Origin: Phycomyces nitens
Taxonomy: Eukaryota > Mucoromycota > Mucoromycetes > Mucorales > Phycomycetaceae
NCBI GenBank assembly: GCA_022702545.1
Contig: JAHRBC010000003.1
Span: 930,001 to 994,000 of the forward strand
DNA length: 64,000 nt
Direction: 5' to 3'
Notes under the pieces: generated by a model
Databases searched by the model: none
What the model saw: only the letters and a program-made list of their open reading frames with translations
Told to the model about the DNA's origin: nothing
Position numbers and translations under genes: made by a program
Shown: piece by piece, positions 21,085-33,620 of the stretch
Position numbering within the stretch: position 1 is the first letter of the stretch
How the letters are laid out: every line of letters begins with the position of its first letter

Positions 21085-24000
21085 TTATTACTATTGTTAT
21101 CTTTATCCAGCTCAGTTTCTTCTCTACACAATTAAGAAAAGGCATAGATAATCACTTGTAGTCTTGGCTCAGATATACGATGCTCTCAATTTCATTTGTA
21201 GTAAAAGGGTTGATTAATGTCACATTTTTGGTGTCCAAGCTTTTATATATATATTATTTTCTACTAGTTGTTATGAAGAATCAGATATTTGGCCATGGTA
21301 CATATAGAATACACATACAGTTTTACGGTTACCTAGATAATATTGTATCGACTTGTAACGTTTTAATTTGTTAAAAATAATAATAATAATAATAAAGAAA
21401 TCAAGTAAAAACATAAAATTAAATTGTTTCTTCAGAAAATCTACTTATTATTATTTTTTGCAAATAAACTGTGTATCCATATGTGGTTTTGTTCAAATAA
21501 GTATAGTATCTCAAAAAATCACCTCAACTTTTCCTCTAATGCTTATTTTCTAAAACATTATCACCCCTTTATCAACAAAATGGTGCAAATAGAAGACGTG
21601 TAAGTTGCAAACTTGACCTTTTCCCTTTTTACTCTTCTTGTACTTGTGCTGGACTTTTCAAATTTTGATATCTTTAAGAGATACATATCCTACACATGCT
21701 ATTAACTTTTGATAAGTTTGGAGCGTGTATTCCGTGCTCAATAGACGTTTTAATTCTGAAACAATTGGCCATTTAATTCTTGCCTCCTTGTTTTTTTGTG
21801 CATGTTTTACTTATCTAAAAATATTATCTGTAGTGTTTTTTTTTCTCAACATGCATGATTGCAGGATTGTAACCAATCAAAAATTAGGATTATGGACCAA
21901 TCAGAACTAAGGATTATTGACCAATCAAAACTTGGATCTCGTTCTCAAGTATTAATCAATGCCATGTACTATACTTGATATTCAAAGAATATAGAATGTA
22001 GTGCTTGTTTTTCAATAGCTTGTACAAGGTTATATCGTCTTTATACAGAGATGGACAAGGGACTGTTAATGATGAGGGTGAATGTCCACAATTCATTTCA
22101 TCAATGATTAGAATGCTTTTCTTTTTGAAATGATTACAACTGGGATTATTTTCAAAAGACAGACACATCGAGTCTTTTACTTTTGATTCAACCCGTAAAG
22201 TTACATGGTTCTTGCAGTGATGTTTTATACAATGCGATAAATGCGAAGTATCGATATATTCTATTGTAACTTCATCAACAATCATTTGAAGCTCATTTAA
22301 AGCGATCTAGAAGAAAAAGTGAAATATCTAAAGATTACTGCATTGAGCTTAATTTGATAAAAAAAAAGAGTACTACATGTATTTTTTTTAAAAAAAATCT
22401 AACAAAAGCAACTAAAGTGGTTCAAATGTATAAGACAAAGTCAATAATAATAATAATAAGGATATAATTTTTCTATTACTAGTACCAATTAAAAGATAAA
22501 CCAGATATTACAAAACTTCAATAGCGAGCTTGTATCATTATCAAAACAAGCTTAAAACTTGAACACCCAAAGGCTGTTGTATACCAAAGGTATATGTCTA
22601 TACCAATTTATTCATTTCCATCTCTTTATATACAAACTTTTTATTGCAAATTATATATTGTCTATTGTTTTCTAATTATCAGTATTTTATTTTTTCAAAG
22701 ATATGGGTCAAGATTTTATATTTTGTCTAGTATATTTCTGTATAAATCCAAAATTATTTTGCTTATTATTACATGTTTACTTTATAGAATACTTTTTCTT
22801 CTTCTTATTATTTTAATAGATCATCAAAAGAAATAAAGCTGGTTTTACTGCTACTTTTTTAGCCCCTCATTTTTGGGTTGAATACAAATCGAGACCTCAC
22901 CGTATCTTTGGATTCTGTCTTTTCCATTTAATTTTTTTTCAAAATGTTTTTTAGAATTCAGAGAATACAAGATGACTATTTCTGTAGTTTTTATCATAGA
23001 CTTGCAAACCTTAAGAGTGCCATTGTTAACCTGTAGATAAAAGTAAAAATAAAAAAATATATTCCATTGGACCCAAAAATGATCTATTGGAACATGGCTA
23101 CTCTACCATTTACAATATCAGAAAACTGATTCTACTAATCATAAAGAGTCTCTATAGAACAATTGTGATGGCACCAAGAGATGAGCAGGATACTTTCCTA
23201 GTCAAGAAGAATTGTCATTAGACCTGGAAAATAACGTGTACTTAAGCCGATACAGGAAATGTGATTATTAGAAATAATCATAAAAAAAGCTTAAAATTGA
23301 TGTGCTGCCGTGTATTTTTTTTTTCAACGAGGGAATTGGCAAGTGTTGAGGCCATTATAGAATAATAGTGAGTTAGTATTTAGAATGCCTGGATCTGTGT
23401 CTGGTGTGTAGTTGACCTGACTATAATTAAATGAAGGTTCCGTCATGGCTTGAGGGTATCAACCCATCTTTGTGTAAATGGTAGCATATATGCTTCAATG
23501 CATGCACATCTCTTTTGGAGGATATTCGTGCCAATAAGATTATGCTGCTCATCATTGACATGTTATCTTTCAAGTGCAAAACAAAGCTAGGATTCTATTT
23601 GGAATGAATACCAAGATGTCCTGATCTGCGCCCAATAGGTCTCTATCTTACTGGATCCACTTGGGGTCTGGACAGTTTGCTAGTCTGAAACAGTTGGAAG
23701 CAATTCTACAGGGATTTTGGAAACGGTTAGGATTAGTTTGATGCTTATGTATGGTCGCTTGATAGCCTTGATAGTGCATTAGGATCATGAAAATATTCTT
23801 CTATAGATCCATAATGAAGCATATACTTTAAAATAATTTCAACATCTTTAATTTCTGATATTAAAATGACGAATGGATTAGTGTGACCCTGTAGATCTCG
23901 TGCTATATAAAAAAAAAGGATTTGCTGCAACTTACGAGTTTTTTAGTTTGTTTTTAGTTTAAGAAAAAAGAAAAATGTCAAGCTTTCTTTAAATGTTTTG

Positions 24001-24497
24001 TAAATTATAGACAGAAATTATAAACTATTGCCAGAATGAAATGTATCATGGAGAGCTTATATAGAATTGGCTCAAGTTTATTAATAAATAGTTGATATAT
24101 ATATATGGTTTAAAGATGCTATAAATTCGCTTTTAGACTACTTACATTACTGCATCTTATTTTGCATAAATTGATAAGGGTATCATAAATATTGTGATTT
24201 CCACGTCATGAGCAAGGCATTTTATGTATAGTAATTTTATTAGATAACTTTCAAAACGGGGGGGATCGCAAACAAGTTGCTTAATAATATACAAAACCAA
24301 CAGAAGAGATAGACTGCAGACCAAGAAGAAAGTTGAATCACCTAATTATTTTGTGGTATATAAAAAAAAAGGAATGGAAGGGTTAAAAAATAAAAAAGCA
24401 GAAATCAATATACAGATCAAGAATGAAAGCCAACAAGGAAGAGGAACCAGCCACCCCCCTTTTTTTGATATTCTCTCTTTGCTCACGGCTTAATAGA
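21085..24497. other. AT-rich intergenic DNA with one exon-like frame
   Basis: No supported gene. The minus-strand frame about 22308-21956 starts right after a TTCTTCTAG acceptor-like site and reads as 117 residues rich in His and Cys (HCIKHHCKNH); it could be a decayed or orphan exon. A T8A8 palindrome is at 22382-22397. A stretch at 23400-23800 (plus) has broken protein-like pieces that I could not assign. Confidence 0.35.
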
Positions 24498-25691
24498 TCA
24501 AGAATCGCGAGCATTAGAGTCTTGTGGGGAATGGGAGCCCGAGGATCTCTGGAGACTGCCGGGAGGCATGCTGTAGAGGGGAGGCGCACTTGGAGTGTAG
24601 GCTGGTGGAGGCACTTCTGGTGGAACCAAAAGCTCTGAAGGTTTGCAGTGAGGGCAGGCAGCAGTAGAAGATGATGGGTGAGATGCCTCTGAATGATTGG
24701 CGTGGGAACTGCCCTGGATCTGGAAGAGGGGAGGCATGGCATGGTAGCCATTCGCAAGTCCATCTAGTTCTTTTATGGTTGGTGCTGAAGGAAGAGGCGC
24801 CGAGTGCTGGAGTTGCATCGACAAGGTCCTTCGGGGAGGACAAGATTCGTACACCACACTTCTTACATGTCCCATTGAAGGCGACAGTGGTGCAGGCGGT
24901 GCAGAAGGCTCAGGCGGAGACCGATCTTGGTTTACTTCTCGGCTAGTGTCCAACGTCTGTCTCTGTCTTTCCTGTGGAGGGAACCCTCCATTCTCGATAT
25001 CTGTAGACAGATCAGACTCACTATCAGAATCATCAGCATGAATATTCTTGGCTGCCATCTCTCGTCGTCTACGGATCCGAACACGAGTGAGAATTATGGT
25101 GGCTGTTACAACAGCAACTCCACCTAGTCCACCGACAAGAGACGCAATGGTAACCATACGACGCACTTCATTCTTCTTGCGTCTATAGCTATCTTCAAGC
25201 TCCTCTTCGGTCTGATTCTCTGTCTGGTCAGAGTTATTGGGGTCGGCCATGGTAGAGGTGTCTTGGTTGGTCTGCTTTGACTTATTATCACCATCACCCA
25301 TTGCACGAAAAACTTGGTCAGGGTCTGGGTTGGATACGATAATTATTGTCGTGACAATGACTGTCTTTCCATTGGTGTCTGTTGTCGAGTGGACTGCACT
25401 ACTTCTGGCCTTCCTCTCGTTCGAGTCATCCTTTTCGTCTTTTTTTTCTTCCCGTTTATCCTGCTCGTCCCGCTCGTGTTTTCTCTCCAGGTCTTCTTGG
25501 TAGGATTTCGAGGGAGGGCTAATTCTAGCGGGAGGATCAGTGATGGTTGGTATACCGTGTGCGTTTGTTGGGGATGGAATGAATGAGGATGGTTCTGGTA
25601 TCAATACAGAATCACCGGGTATTGGTGGCGATAGTGACAAAATAGCGGCAGGATGTAAGAGGAGACATGAGATTATTAATAGGAATCGCAT
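24498..25691 (-). CDS. Single-pass membrane protein with PPxY and PSAP motifs
   Basis: One uninterrupted frame of 397 residues from ATG 25691. Residues 1-20 form a signal peptide. The lumenal/outer part (21-178) is Pro-rich and then highly charged. Residues 179-201 form the transmembrane helix, followed by the stop-transfer cluster RVRIRRRRE. The cytosolic tail (about 190 residues) contains PPAY (362-365) and PPLY (370-373), the sites bound by WW domains of Rsp5/Nedd4 ubiquitin ligases, and three PSAP motifs (262, 301, 367) of the kind bound by the ESCRT-I subunit Tsg101/Vps23. This motif set is typical of membrane adaptors for ubiquitin-dependent sorting; the role here is inference. No enzymatic domain is visible. 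An acidic DDSDSESD stretch follows the helix. Confidence 0.7.
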   Translation of the reverse strand: MRFLLIISCLLLHPAAILSLSPPIPGDSVLIPEPSSFIPSPTNAHGIPTITDPPARISPPSKSYQEDLERKHERDEQDKREEKKDEKDDSNERKARSSAVHSTTDTNGKTVIVTTIIIVSNPDPDQVFRAMGDGDNKSKQTNQDTSTMADPNNSDQTENQTEEELEDSYRRKKNEVRRMVTIASLVGGLGGVAVVTATIILTRVRIRRRREMAAKNIHADDSDSESDLSTDIENGGFPPQERQRQTLDTSREVNQDRSPPEPSAPPAPLSPSMGHVRSVVYESCPPRRTLSMQLQHSAPLPSAPTIKELDGLANGYHAMPPLFQIQGSSHANHSEASHPSSSTAACPHCKPSELLVPPEVPPPAYTPSAPPLYSMPPGSLQRSSGSHSPQDSNARDS

Positions 25692-26275
25692 GACGCCAGG
25701 GGTGAAATGAAGGTGGAATGGGTCAGGTACAAGAGAGATGTAAAAAGGAAAGCCAAGTTTAGGGCGGGATTTGTGGAAAAGTAAAGGGGAAAATAATGAT
25801 ATATAGTATTATGATTATATATTTTTGTTATTAATATTTTACATCTGTGGTTGTGCACACACTTGATAAATAACCAATGAGACAAAAAAGACCCAAATCA
25901 CCGACTTGTAATTTAAAATAAAAAAAGAAAATTCCCTTGCCGCCAAAGTGGTAAAGCACACGCTTTATTATTATTATTATTCATTACTGCTCTTGTTATG
26001 TTAATAATAGTAAAATAATAATTATAATTATGAATCTTTAAACTGGGGGCTTGTTCTCTATCATCTAAAAAACAATTACTTGCCTGTGTATCTTCCAAAC
26101 CTCAAAACAACAATAGAAATAGATCGACAGAGATTGTGATTTGTGAGCAGATAAATATATATAAAAAAAAAGAAGGCGCTCAGCGGGTTCGTTCTCGTCT
26201 CACCCACAAATTAGCAACATCCCCCCAATTCCTGATTATTTATTTAAAAAAAGAGTTTTCCAAAAGGAAAACAGT
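25692..26275. other. Promoter side of the membrane-protein gene and 3' side of eL22
   Basis: AT-rich with a TTA-triplet run near 25964-25981. No gene seen. Confidence 0.5.
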
Positions 26276-26698
26276 CTACTCCTCATCAGCCTCCTCCTCG
26301 TTGGCGATGTTGAAGTACTTGAGCTCAAAGGTCTGCTTGTCGGTGGCAATGACACGGAGCCAGTCACGGATCTGGTTCTTCTTCAAGAACTTCTTGGTGA
26401 GGTACTTGAGGTAACGCTTGGAGAAAGCAATGGAGGCAACAACGGTGATCTTGTTATCGGCACCGCGGGTGATGGTGACAGCCTCGGTCAAGTTGTTGGT
26501 ACGGCCATCAACCTTGATGCGATCGTGGAGGTACTTCTCCTATAGAAAAGGGTCAGAAACCACCCCCTTTCCTCATTCATGGCCATGGTTACTTACGAAG
26601 GCAGCGGCATCAAAGATCTTGTCGTTGGCGGGGCCAGAGCAGTCAATGACGAACTTGGACTTCTTGACAGCAACGGGGGTAGACTTGACGGGAGCCAT
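26276..26698 (-). CDS. RPL22: 60S ribosomal protein eL22, two exons
   Basis: Exons 26698-26597 and 26539-26276 give 121 residues, the usual size of eL22. The protein runs [69 protein letters not shown] and ends in an acidic tail NEEEADEE, all typical of this large-subunit protein. The intron (26596-26540, 57 bases) has GTAAGT and CTATAG ends. Codon choice is strongly biased to C-ending codons (GCC, GTC, AAG), unlike the transposon ORFs, as expected for a highly expressed gene. It is divergent from the endopolyphosphatase gene. Confidence 0.95.
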
Positions 26699-27318
26699 TT
26701 GGATAGTTTTTACGAGGGTCGAAAGAGAAGGAAAGCCTGCTCTCGCCGGCCAGGACTCCTTGATAAAAATTTTCGGTGGCGCCTGGTGGGTGACGTTGAA
26801 TTATGACTTGGTTTTTATCGGAGAAGAATCACTTTCACCAAACACTCCTCTGAAAGAAAGGTTGATTGCCTCGAGTTCTTTGGGGGAGAAAAGGTTTCAA
26901 TATGCTATTGGGCAGTAAGGTTATCTGTAGAAATTCCTTTTTTTTTTTTTTTTGAATATTGTTGAATGTTTTTGGATCTATAGCCTTGGGCGATCAAGTG
27001 CGTGGGTTTTAAAAAAACTGTATAGTGTTTATAATGATACAAATGATGTTTTTATATTATCATTCCACTGTAGTGTGACGACACAAGAGCGCTTTTTAGG
27101 CATCAGAAATACTAGACGTCGTCGAATGGATGGATTATATTAAGCACCGGTCCCCTAGAGATCTCTAATTGCAGTACAAGTGCTTTATTTTTTATATAAA
27201 AAACAGAGCTGTATGACGAGCGTCATAATATCTCCTAAATAAATGCCACCCAGCCCCGTCAATTGCTTTCCTTTCTCTCTTTCTCTTACTTTCTTACTTT
27301 CTTTTTTGTTTTCCTTGG
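26699..27318. promoter_or_regulatory. Divergent promoter region between eL22 and endopolyphosphatase
   Basis: The 620 bases hold no gene. A T-run (26938-26953) and pyrimidine-rich CTTTCTCTCTTTCTC just before the endopolyphosphatase start are the only features. I see no clear TATA box on either side. Confidence 0.4.
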
Positions 27319-29007
27319 ATGATCTACACATCAATCAGCCTTGTCTTGCTGTTCTGGGCTGGTGTGTTTCTTTGTATAGTCCCCAAGGAATCCATTAGAG
27401 TACAAACTCCTTTGGACACAGTTGTTTCATCTTGGACAAACGACAGTCCGCCAGACCAAAAGATTCTTCACTCGCCTGTACAGAGAGTAAAGCAGTATGG
27501 GTACTTTTTGCACATTACGGATATGCATGTATGTATTTTACTGCCAATACATTTTTATGCACCAGAAAAAAACAAGGCTCACCAGTAATTACGATTTGCT
27601 ATATTTTAGGTTGATGCCGATTACAAGCCTGGTGCCACAGTAAAGTCAGCCTGCCACGATATGCCCAACTTTGCGCCTGCCAAATCCCATAAAAAGAAGC
27701 CAAAGAACCAGAAGCAATTGGTCGGTGGTCGCCTAGGAGCCCCCGGCGAACACTGCGATGCCCCAATTGAGCTTGCCGAACGAACCATAGACTGGCTAGT
27801 GAGAGAGTGGCGAGATAAGCTTGATTTTATTGTCTGGACTGGCGATAACTCGAGGTAGAATTATTATCCCAAGCACAGATTATTGACATTTAAACATAGA
27901 CACGATTGGGACAAAAAGGACATTCCAAGGACCAGAAAGCAGGTCTACAAACTTAACCAGCATATGACAGATATCATGATTGACGCCTTTTGGCCAACTG
28001 TTCCTGTGGTCCCTGCCCTGGGCAACAACGATGTTTTCCCAGCCAACAAGATTGGTGATGCCAAAATAGACTCAACCCTTTTGGCTCACTACGAGAGGCT
28101 CTGGCGGCACTGGATTCCAGAAGACCAGCGTGATACTTTCAAAGATGGAGGCTACTTTAGCATCCAGGTCGCCCCCAAGCTTCGTATCATCTCCCTCAAC
28201 ACCCTATACTTTTCCTCTCGCAACAAGGCTGTCAAGCACTGCAAGAATGGAACTCCTGCTCATCGCCATATGGCATGGCTGGAGGATGAGCTCGCCAAAG
28301 CAAAGAGAGAAGAATCACGAGTATATATTATTGGCCATGTCCCTCCTTCTACGCGCGATTATCGCAATACTTGTCTCGATGAGTACATGCGCATAGCATC
28401 AGTCTATTCTGATATACTGCTTGGGCACTTTTATGGCCATCTTAACATGGACCATTTCCTTTTGTACGATGGTCGACCCGACTTGGCCGACGAGCTAGTA
28501 ACCAACGCAACCGAATCAGATGACATGGTTCATTCGAACCGTAACCTTGACAAATATGTTGACTGGTTGAGGGACATGTACAAGTCTATTGAGGCCATTG
28601 AGTCCAGAAAGAGCAAAAAGTCCCCTCCACAAGAACCTCGGGCACCTGTTGTCGTAATTCAGGTTGCGCCTTCCGTTTTGCCAGCATTCTTTCCAGCTGT
28701 CCGCATTTATCGCTACGAAACTGATGAGACAAACCACGATACTGTCCCGTACGGTACACTTGTCGGGTTCGATCAGTATTTTGCAAACATTACACACTGG
28801 GAAGATGCCCAGATCAACGAACCAACTCCGTTGGACTACCAATTGGAGTATACCACCGAGGACGCCTATGGCCTCAGAGATCTGACCGCAGAAAGCTATA
28901 TTGAACTTGTCAGAGCAATGGTCAAGAAAAACAAGGCTGGCGATAAGCTGTGGTCTACATACATTAACAACATGTTTGTTCAGACATTGAATGACACTTA
29001 CAACTAG
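27319..29007 (+). CDS. PPN1: Vacuolar endopolyphosphatase, three exons
   Basis: Exons 27319-27528, 27610-27854 and 27900-29007 encode 520 residues. Ppn1-type enzymes cut inorganic polyphosphate chains internally and are vacuolar membrane proteins. The N-terminus has a signal-anchor helix (ISLVLLFWAGVFLCIV). The calcineurin-like metallophosphoesterase signature is complete: HITDMHVDADY, WTGDNSRHDWD, ALGNNDVFPAN, YIIGHVPP and the final GHFYGHLNMD. The C-terminal domain (QVAPSVLPAFFPAVRIY, LVGFDQYFANI) is also as in fungal endopolyphosphatases. The GDNSRHD motif is rebuilt across the second intron (45 bases), which supports that splice. Yeast Ppn1 is longer, mostly in non-conserved parts. Confidence 0.93.
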
Positions 29008-29255
29008 GAAGCATACCCCTCTCATATATATTTATCATTTATTAGTAGAAACCAGAACCACCTAAAGAAAACAAACTATCATATCTTATTATCATATCTT
29101 ATTATTATTATTATTATTATTATCTATATAAATGTATATCTTATTTCCATCATTATCAATAAAAATATATATTTCATTTTCCTTGATTTCTGGACATTGA
29201 AACTACGAATCAGTGTCTCTTTTTGTTTGGCCTTTTTGTCAAAAGCACTCCAACA

Positions 29256-32104
29256 ATGCCACCTGAATGTGGAAATCCATTGCTGAGAGATTGGATCCAC
29301 GAATGGATGGAGAAGGCTCGGGGTCTTCAGAGCAAGGCTTACTTTACCTACAAAAAGGCAAGGGGACGATGATTGGCAAAACTGATTGTTTAATCTTTAT
29401 CATTGATTATTTGTTGCTAGGCATACGATTCAATCTCTAAATGTCCAATATCATTTCAACATCCCTCAGAAGCCCTTCAACTGGTTGGGATCGGTGCAGG
29501 AATGGTGGAAAAATTAGAAAGAAAGATGATTGAGCATTGCAAAGCAAATGGACTCCCGGTACCAATGCGAACCAAAGGTACGTTATATAATCATCGCAGC
29601 AAATTTCTCATTAGTCTGCAGGAAAAAGAAAATATCCTGGAACTGGGAACGTCTTGGGTGCCCAAGAAGAGTCTAGTCAAACTGGAGCAAGAAAGCGAAA
29701 GACAAGAACGTATGTGCCAACATATCGATCAGGCGCATATGCAATCCTTCTCAGTCTAATGGATCAGCGGGAGAATGGCCAGGAACAGGCTACAAAAGAA
29801 CAGATCATTCGGCATGGAGAAGACTATTCCAATGCTTCGTTTGATCATCCAGAACCTGGAAAGAGCTACACAGCATGGAATAGCATAAAGACCCTGATGG
29901 ATAAGAGTTATGTGTGGAAGCATGGCAGTCCAGCAAGATACATGTTGACTGATCAGGGTGTTGCCATGGCTACACAGCTTAGAAACGCAGGAATTCCTGA
30001 AGCATCACAACAAGCAAATTCTAATAGGACATTGTCGTCCATACAAAGAAACATTGAAGGAGAAGAAAGAGAAGAAGAAAAAGAAAGAGAGAGCTATATG
30101 GAGGGAGGAATAGATCTTAGTCTCTATGTCCTTAATCCTTCTGAATATATGGCCAAGAGATCCAAACAGGCATCTGTAGGAGCCGGATCTTCATCTGTAT
30201 CAACAGCAGGCCCATCTATTGTGATACCAAAAAAGATGTCATCTGTAAAGGAGCCACTGAATAGCGGGCACCCGAAAAGTCCTAGTCCTGGGTGGGATCA
30301 AGACGAGGACTACATATGGGATACCTCGTCCTTTGATCCTATGGATCTCACAGTAGATACGGCTTCAAGGCCATTATTGCCCATCACATTAGATTCTCCA
30401 TCACCAAACAACCATGCGTTTGAAGATCCGGACATCATCTTGTTATCTTCACCTTCGCCGCCACATGTATATACGCAAAATAGCCTTCGTTCCCCTTCTT
30501 TTAGCTTTAGTGAAGATATTGAAAAGGTACTATTCCCACGCCACCGTGTTTTTCCTTTGCAACCTGCTAAATATTGCATGTATGCACAGCAGGATCCATT
30601 CGACACAGCCCCAATGTCTACATTGCACTATACCTATCTCGATACATACGGAGAACCTGTGAGACACGTAGGACAGGCTGCATTCGATAAAGATGGTAAA
30701 CGTTGGAGCGTACAAAGATAAAGAACCGGATTTTCTCTTATTTCAGTATCCACAGACTTTGATGACAGCCGCAACTACCATGTCAGGTTTCTAAAGAAGC
30801 AAAAGACAGAAGCTATCCTGGCATACATTGGGCACCACACCCCCGATGCAGACAGCCAGAGTACCCTAACAGGTCGTCTTCCTGAAAACCATGCAATGGT
30901 TGTCTGCCCAGGCTTACCGGCCACCCAGCTGCTGCCTCTCTGCCGGGAATCAATGGACGACTTTTGGCCGTCTGATCCCGAGAGTTCTTCGCAGCTCTTT
31001 CCTCAAGGAAGCCTGACCCAATCAGTGTTTCCTTCATCACAACTCTCGTCGCAGCTTTCATCACAACTTTCGTCGCAAGCAATTCACGATAATAATATTA
31101 GTAATAGTAATAATAGCCAATGCAGTGCATTTGAGGACGATCTTTTGTCTCAGTCTGAGCAGCCTTCCCAGCCTGAGCCAGATACACATCATCTGCACGA
31201 CTGTCGACATGATCCTTCTGCAAAATTATCTCCAGATGCATATGATATTATACTAGTTATTGACAACCGAGAGATCAAGATGCGCAGCAATCGTGACTAT
31301 ATCCAAGAAAAACTTGCGCAAAAGGGTGTACAGGTAATAACCCGGGCGTTAGATTTAGGTGATGTCGTCTGGATAGCCCAAAAGCGAGGGTCAGATAGTC
31401 CTGGAGATGGGCTGTTTTTGGACATTGTGATAGAACGTAAACGACTAGATGATCTGATTAGCAGTATCAAAGATGGTCGGTTCCACGAACAAAAGAAGCG
31501 TCTCCAGAAATCTGGTGCGCGAAAGGTGCTGTATGTGGTTGAGGAGTACAACAAGGAAGAAGCTGTCCGGTTTGGACTGCAGGCGATACAGACAGCCATG
31601 GCAGCTACCCAGGTCATTGATGGATTTTACCTCAAGCGCACCCAGTCCATTGACGAGACGATTGATTATTTGGTTTGCATGACCCATGTCGTCCAGAAAA
31701 TGTACGCCAACATCACACTGTATCGCATTCCAGAGCATGTCGTATCTCGTGATAACTATCTTAAATTAAGGGCAGATTATGCGGCCCAACAGACATCTTT
31801 GGAGTACCATACGATATCATATCCATTGTACAACCGTCTCAATAGTAAATACGGAACTGCAACGCTCAGGGAGCTCTATGGGCGTATGCTGAGGACAATG
31901 CGCGGCGTGAGTGGCGATAAGGCAACTGCCCTTTCGCAGGTCTACCCAACCCCTCGTGCTCTTTTTGAAGCGTTTGAAGCCAAAAAAAACGATACAAAGG
32001 CAGCTCAAATGCTGGCAAGGGATGCAACATCGAATGCTTTTATGCGTAGGAAATGGGGTGCGTCCCTGAGCGAAAAGATATGGGAAATATGGGGTGTCAA
32101 GTGA
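29256..32104 (+). CDS. MUS81: Structure-specific DNA endonuclease Mus81, four exons
   Basis: Exons 29256-29357, 29421-29577, 29622-30695 and 30747-32104 give 896 residues. Mus81 with its Eme1/Mms4 partner cleaves branched DNA such as stalled forks and nicked Holliday junctions in the nucleus. Seen: N-terminal helix-hairpin-helix region (NPLLRDWIHEWM, YDSISKCPISFQHPSEA), winged-helix region (GAYAILLSL, GKSYTAWNSIKTLMDKS), ERCC4-type nuclease VIDNREIKMRS and IERKRLDDLISSIKDGRF (catalytic ERKR at about 674), and a C-terminal hairpin-helix region. The protein is longer than usual because of a Ser/Gln-rich, disordered middle (about 230-600, including SSQLSSQL repeats). Intron 1 starts with GC rather than GT (AAG|GCAAGG...GCTAG); the joined frame restores the conserved KKAYDS, which supports it. 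Confidence 0.93.
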
Positions 32105-32306
32105 ATAGGTTCCCTTATTCTTGATTTTTACACGTGCATGTTAGAAACCCACAAGGATCTTCTTTGTGTATAAAATGTATGTGTTTATAAAATTTAGTAA
32201 AGGGAAAAAAGGAATTGTGAATGTTAATGTAGATTGTGTGGCTATGCATATAGTGAAGTGCCAAAGTGAAAATAAGTATATTAAATAGTCCAAGTCCTTT
32301 TTTTGA

Positions 32307-32348
32307 AGGCAGGCAAGCAAGCAGGCAGGCAGACAGGCAGGCAGGCAA
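32307..32348. repeat. GGCA tetranucleotide tandem repeat
   Basis: About ten imperfect units of GGCA/AGCA in the 3' space between the convergent MUS81 and the next gene. Confidence 0.8.
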
Positions 32349-32358
32349 TGATCCTCAT

Positions 32359-33620
32359 CTAGGCTGTTCCCCTATGTAGAAGCTGACTGAAAAAAGAGCG
32401 TCGCTGCTTTGAGACCGTAGGCTGGGGTTCTGAACGTCTTCTATCCTCTGTTCGGCTGTCCATTGTCCTGGATTTAGAAGGCAGGGGTAGAGACTTGCGG
32501 TGAGACATATCATCCGAGGGCGGATCTACTGGCGAATACTGGAGTGGTTTGGGTGGATACTGCCTCGTGCCATTTTTGTCATGCGAGAGTGAGAAGGACG
32601 AGAAGATGTTGCGGGGCATAGGAGGATGGCCGTTGGAGTCATGCCCCTTTTTGAACTTTGTCATCTTTTGACGGAAAAAGGCGGAGGACTTGTGCAGCAG
32701 GCCTTTGGAAGACATCTCTTCTGCTGGGGGAGTAGGGAGCAGGGATGAAGCTGGCGAAGGTGATACAGTGGACGGTAAGAGTGATTCGGTCACAGTAGAG
32801 TGGCCTGTTTCCTCATTCCGTACCATCTCTTCCTCTTCATACTGTTCTGCAGTGGCAATTGTTACGAGTGTGGCACTGACTCCAATTGAGCCAAACTCTC
32901 TCCCAGGAGCACCAACAGATGCCCTAGGGACCACAAGAGTGTTCTGTGCTGTCGTGGGATTGTTGATTGTCGTGGTATGCTGCTTTGTGGCCTCTAGAGA
33001 CAATGTGTCTTCAAACTGATCTGGCTCCCTGTCTTCTGGATCTGCACTGTAGATTGAAGACAAGGTTGAATCAGCTTCCTCTGAATACGCGTGCCGGTCT
33101 AGTTCGACTGGAGCATTATCTGCAGAGCCAATACTGCCGAGGAAAGACTCGCTGGTGTCCTTTAGAATCTTATGCAGCCCTCTATCGACAATCACAAGAG
33201 GATCCTCCTCGCGTGTGGCCATATTCTGAGCCCATTCCTCTTTCAGGGCTCCCTTGGGGTCAACCCATTCTGTGTCCTCGGCTTCCTCTCTGTCGATCGT
33301 GGCCATGACTGTCGTAGCCAGGTCATCTCGATAAGGTGTGGGTGTTACGGGCGATTGACGATCCTGTTTATTTTATTATTATTATTATTTTGTACAAAAT
33401 ATTATGATTAACTTTACATTTCCTTCTTCTTTTTCTTTCTTTTTTAGAAGTTTCTTACCTCCACATGCTGAATTGCGTCCATTACTTGGCTTTTTATCAC
33501 AAAGCTTTTAGAGTCAAACTGTTTTATTAAATCATCTGAAAAAGACCCTAGTGTGTCGACCTGGGAGGGCAACCAGAGCTGGAAATCGAACGAAGGCAGT
33601 TCAGGGTGCTTTTGAGTCAT
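32359..33620 (-). CDS. Unidentified low-complexity protein, two exons
   Basis: Exons 33620-33459 and 33363-32359 join in frame to 388 residues, with GTAAGA donor and AACAG acceptor. The N-terminus (PELPSFDFQLWLPSQVD, FSDDLIKQFDS) looks folded. The rest is acidic, Ser/Thr/Pro-rich and probably disordered, ending in a basic tail (KQRRSFFSQLLHRG). There is no signal peptide, no membrane segment and no domain I recognise. The open frame with normal codon use and a clean intron speaks for a real gene. It converges on MUS81, with the GGCA repeat between them. Confidence 0.65.

Noticed and set aside
23400..23800. Possible transposase remnant on the plus strand
   Set aside because: Broken protein-like pieces in several frames, but no motif could be aligned with confidence to a known family.
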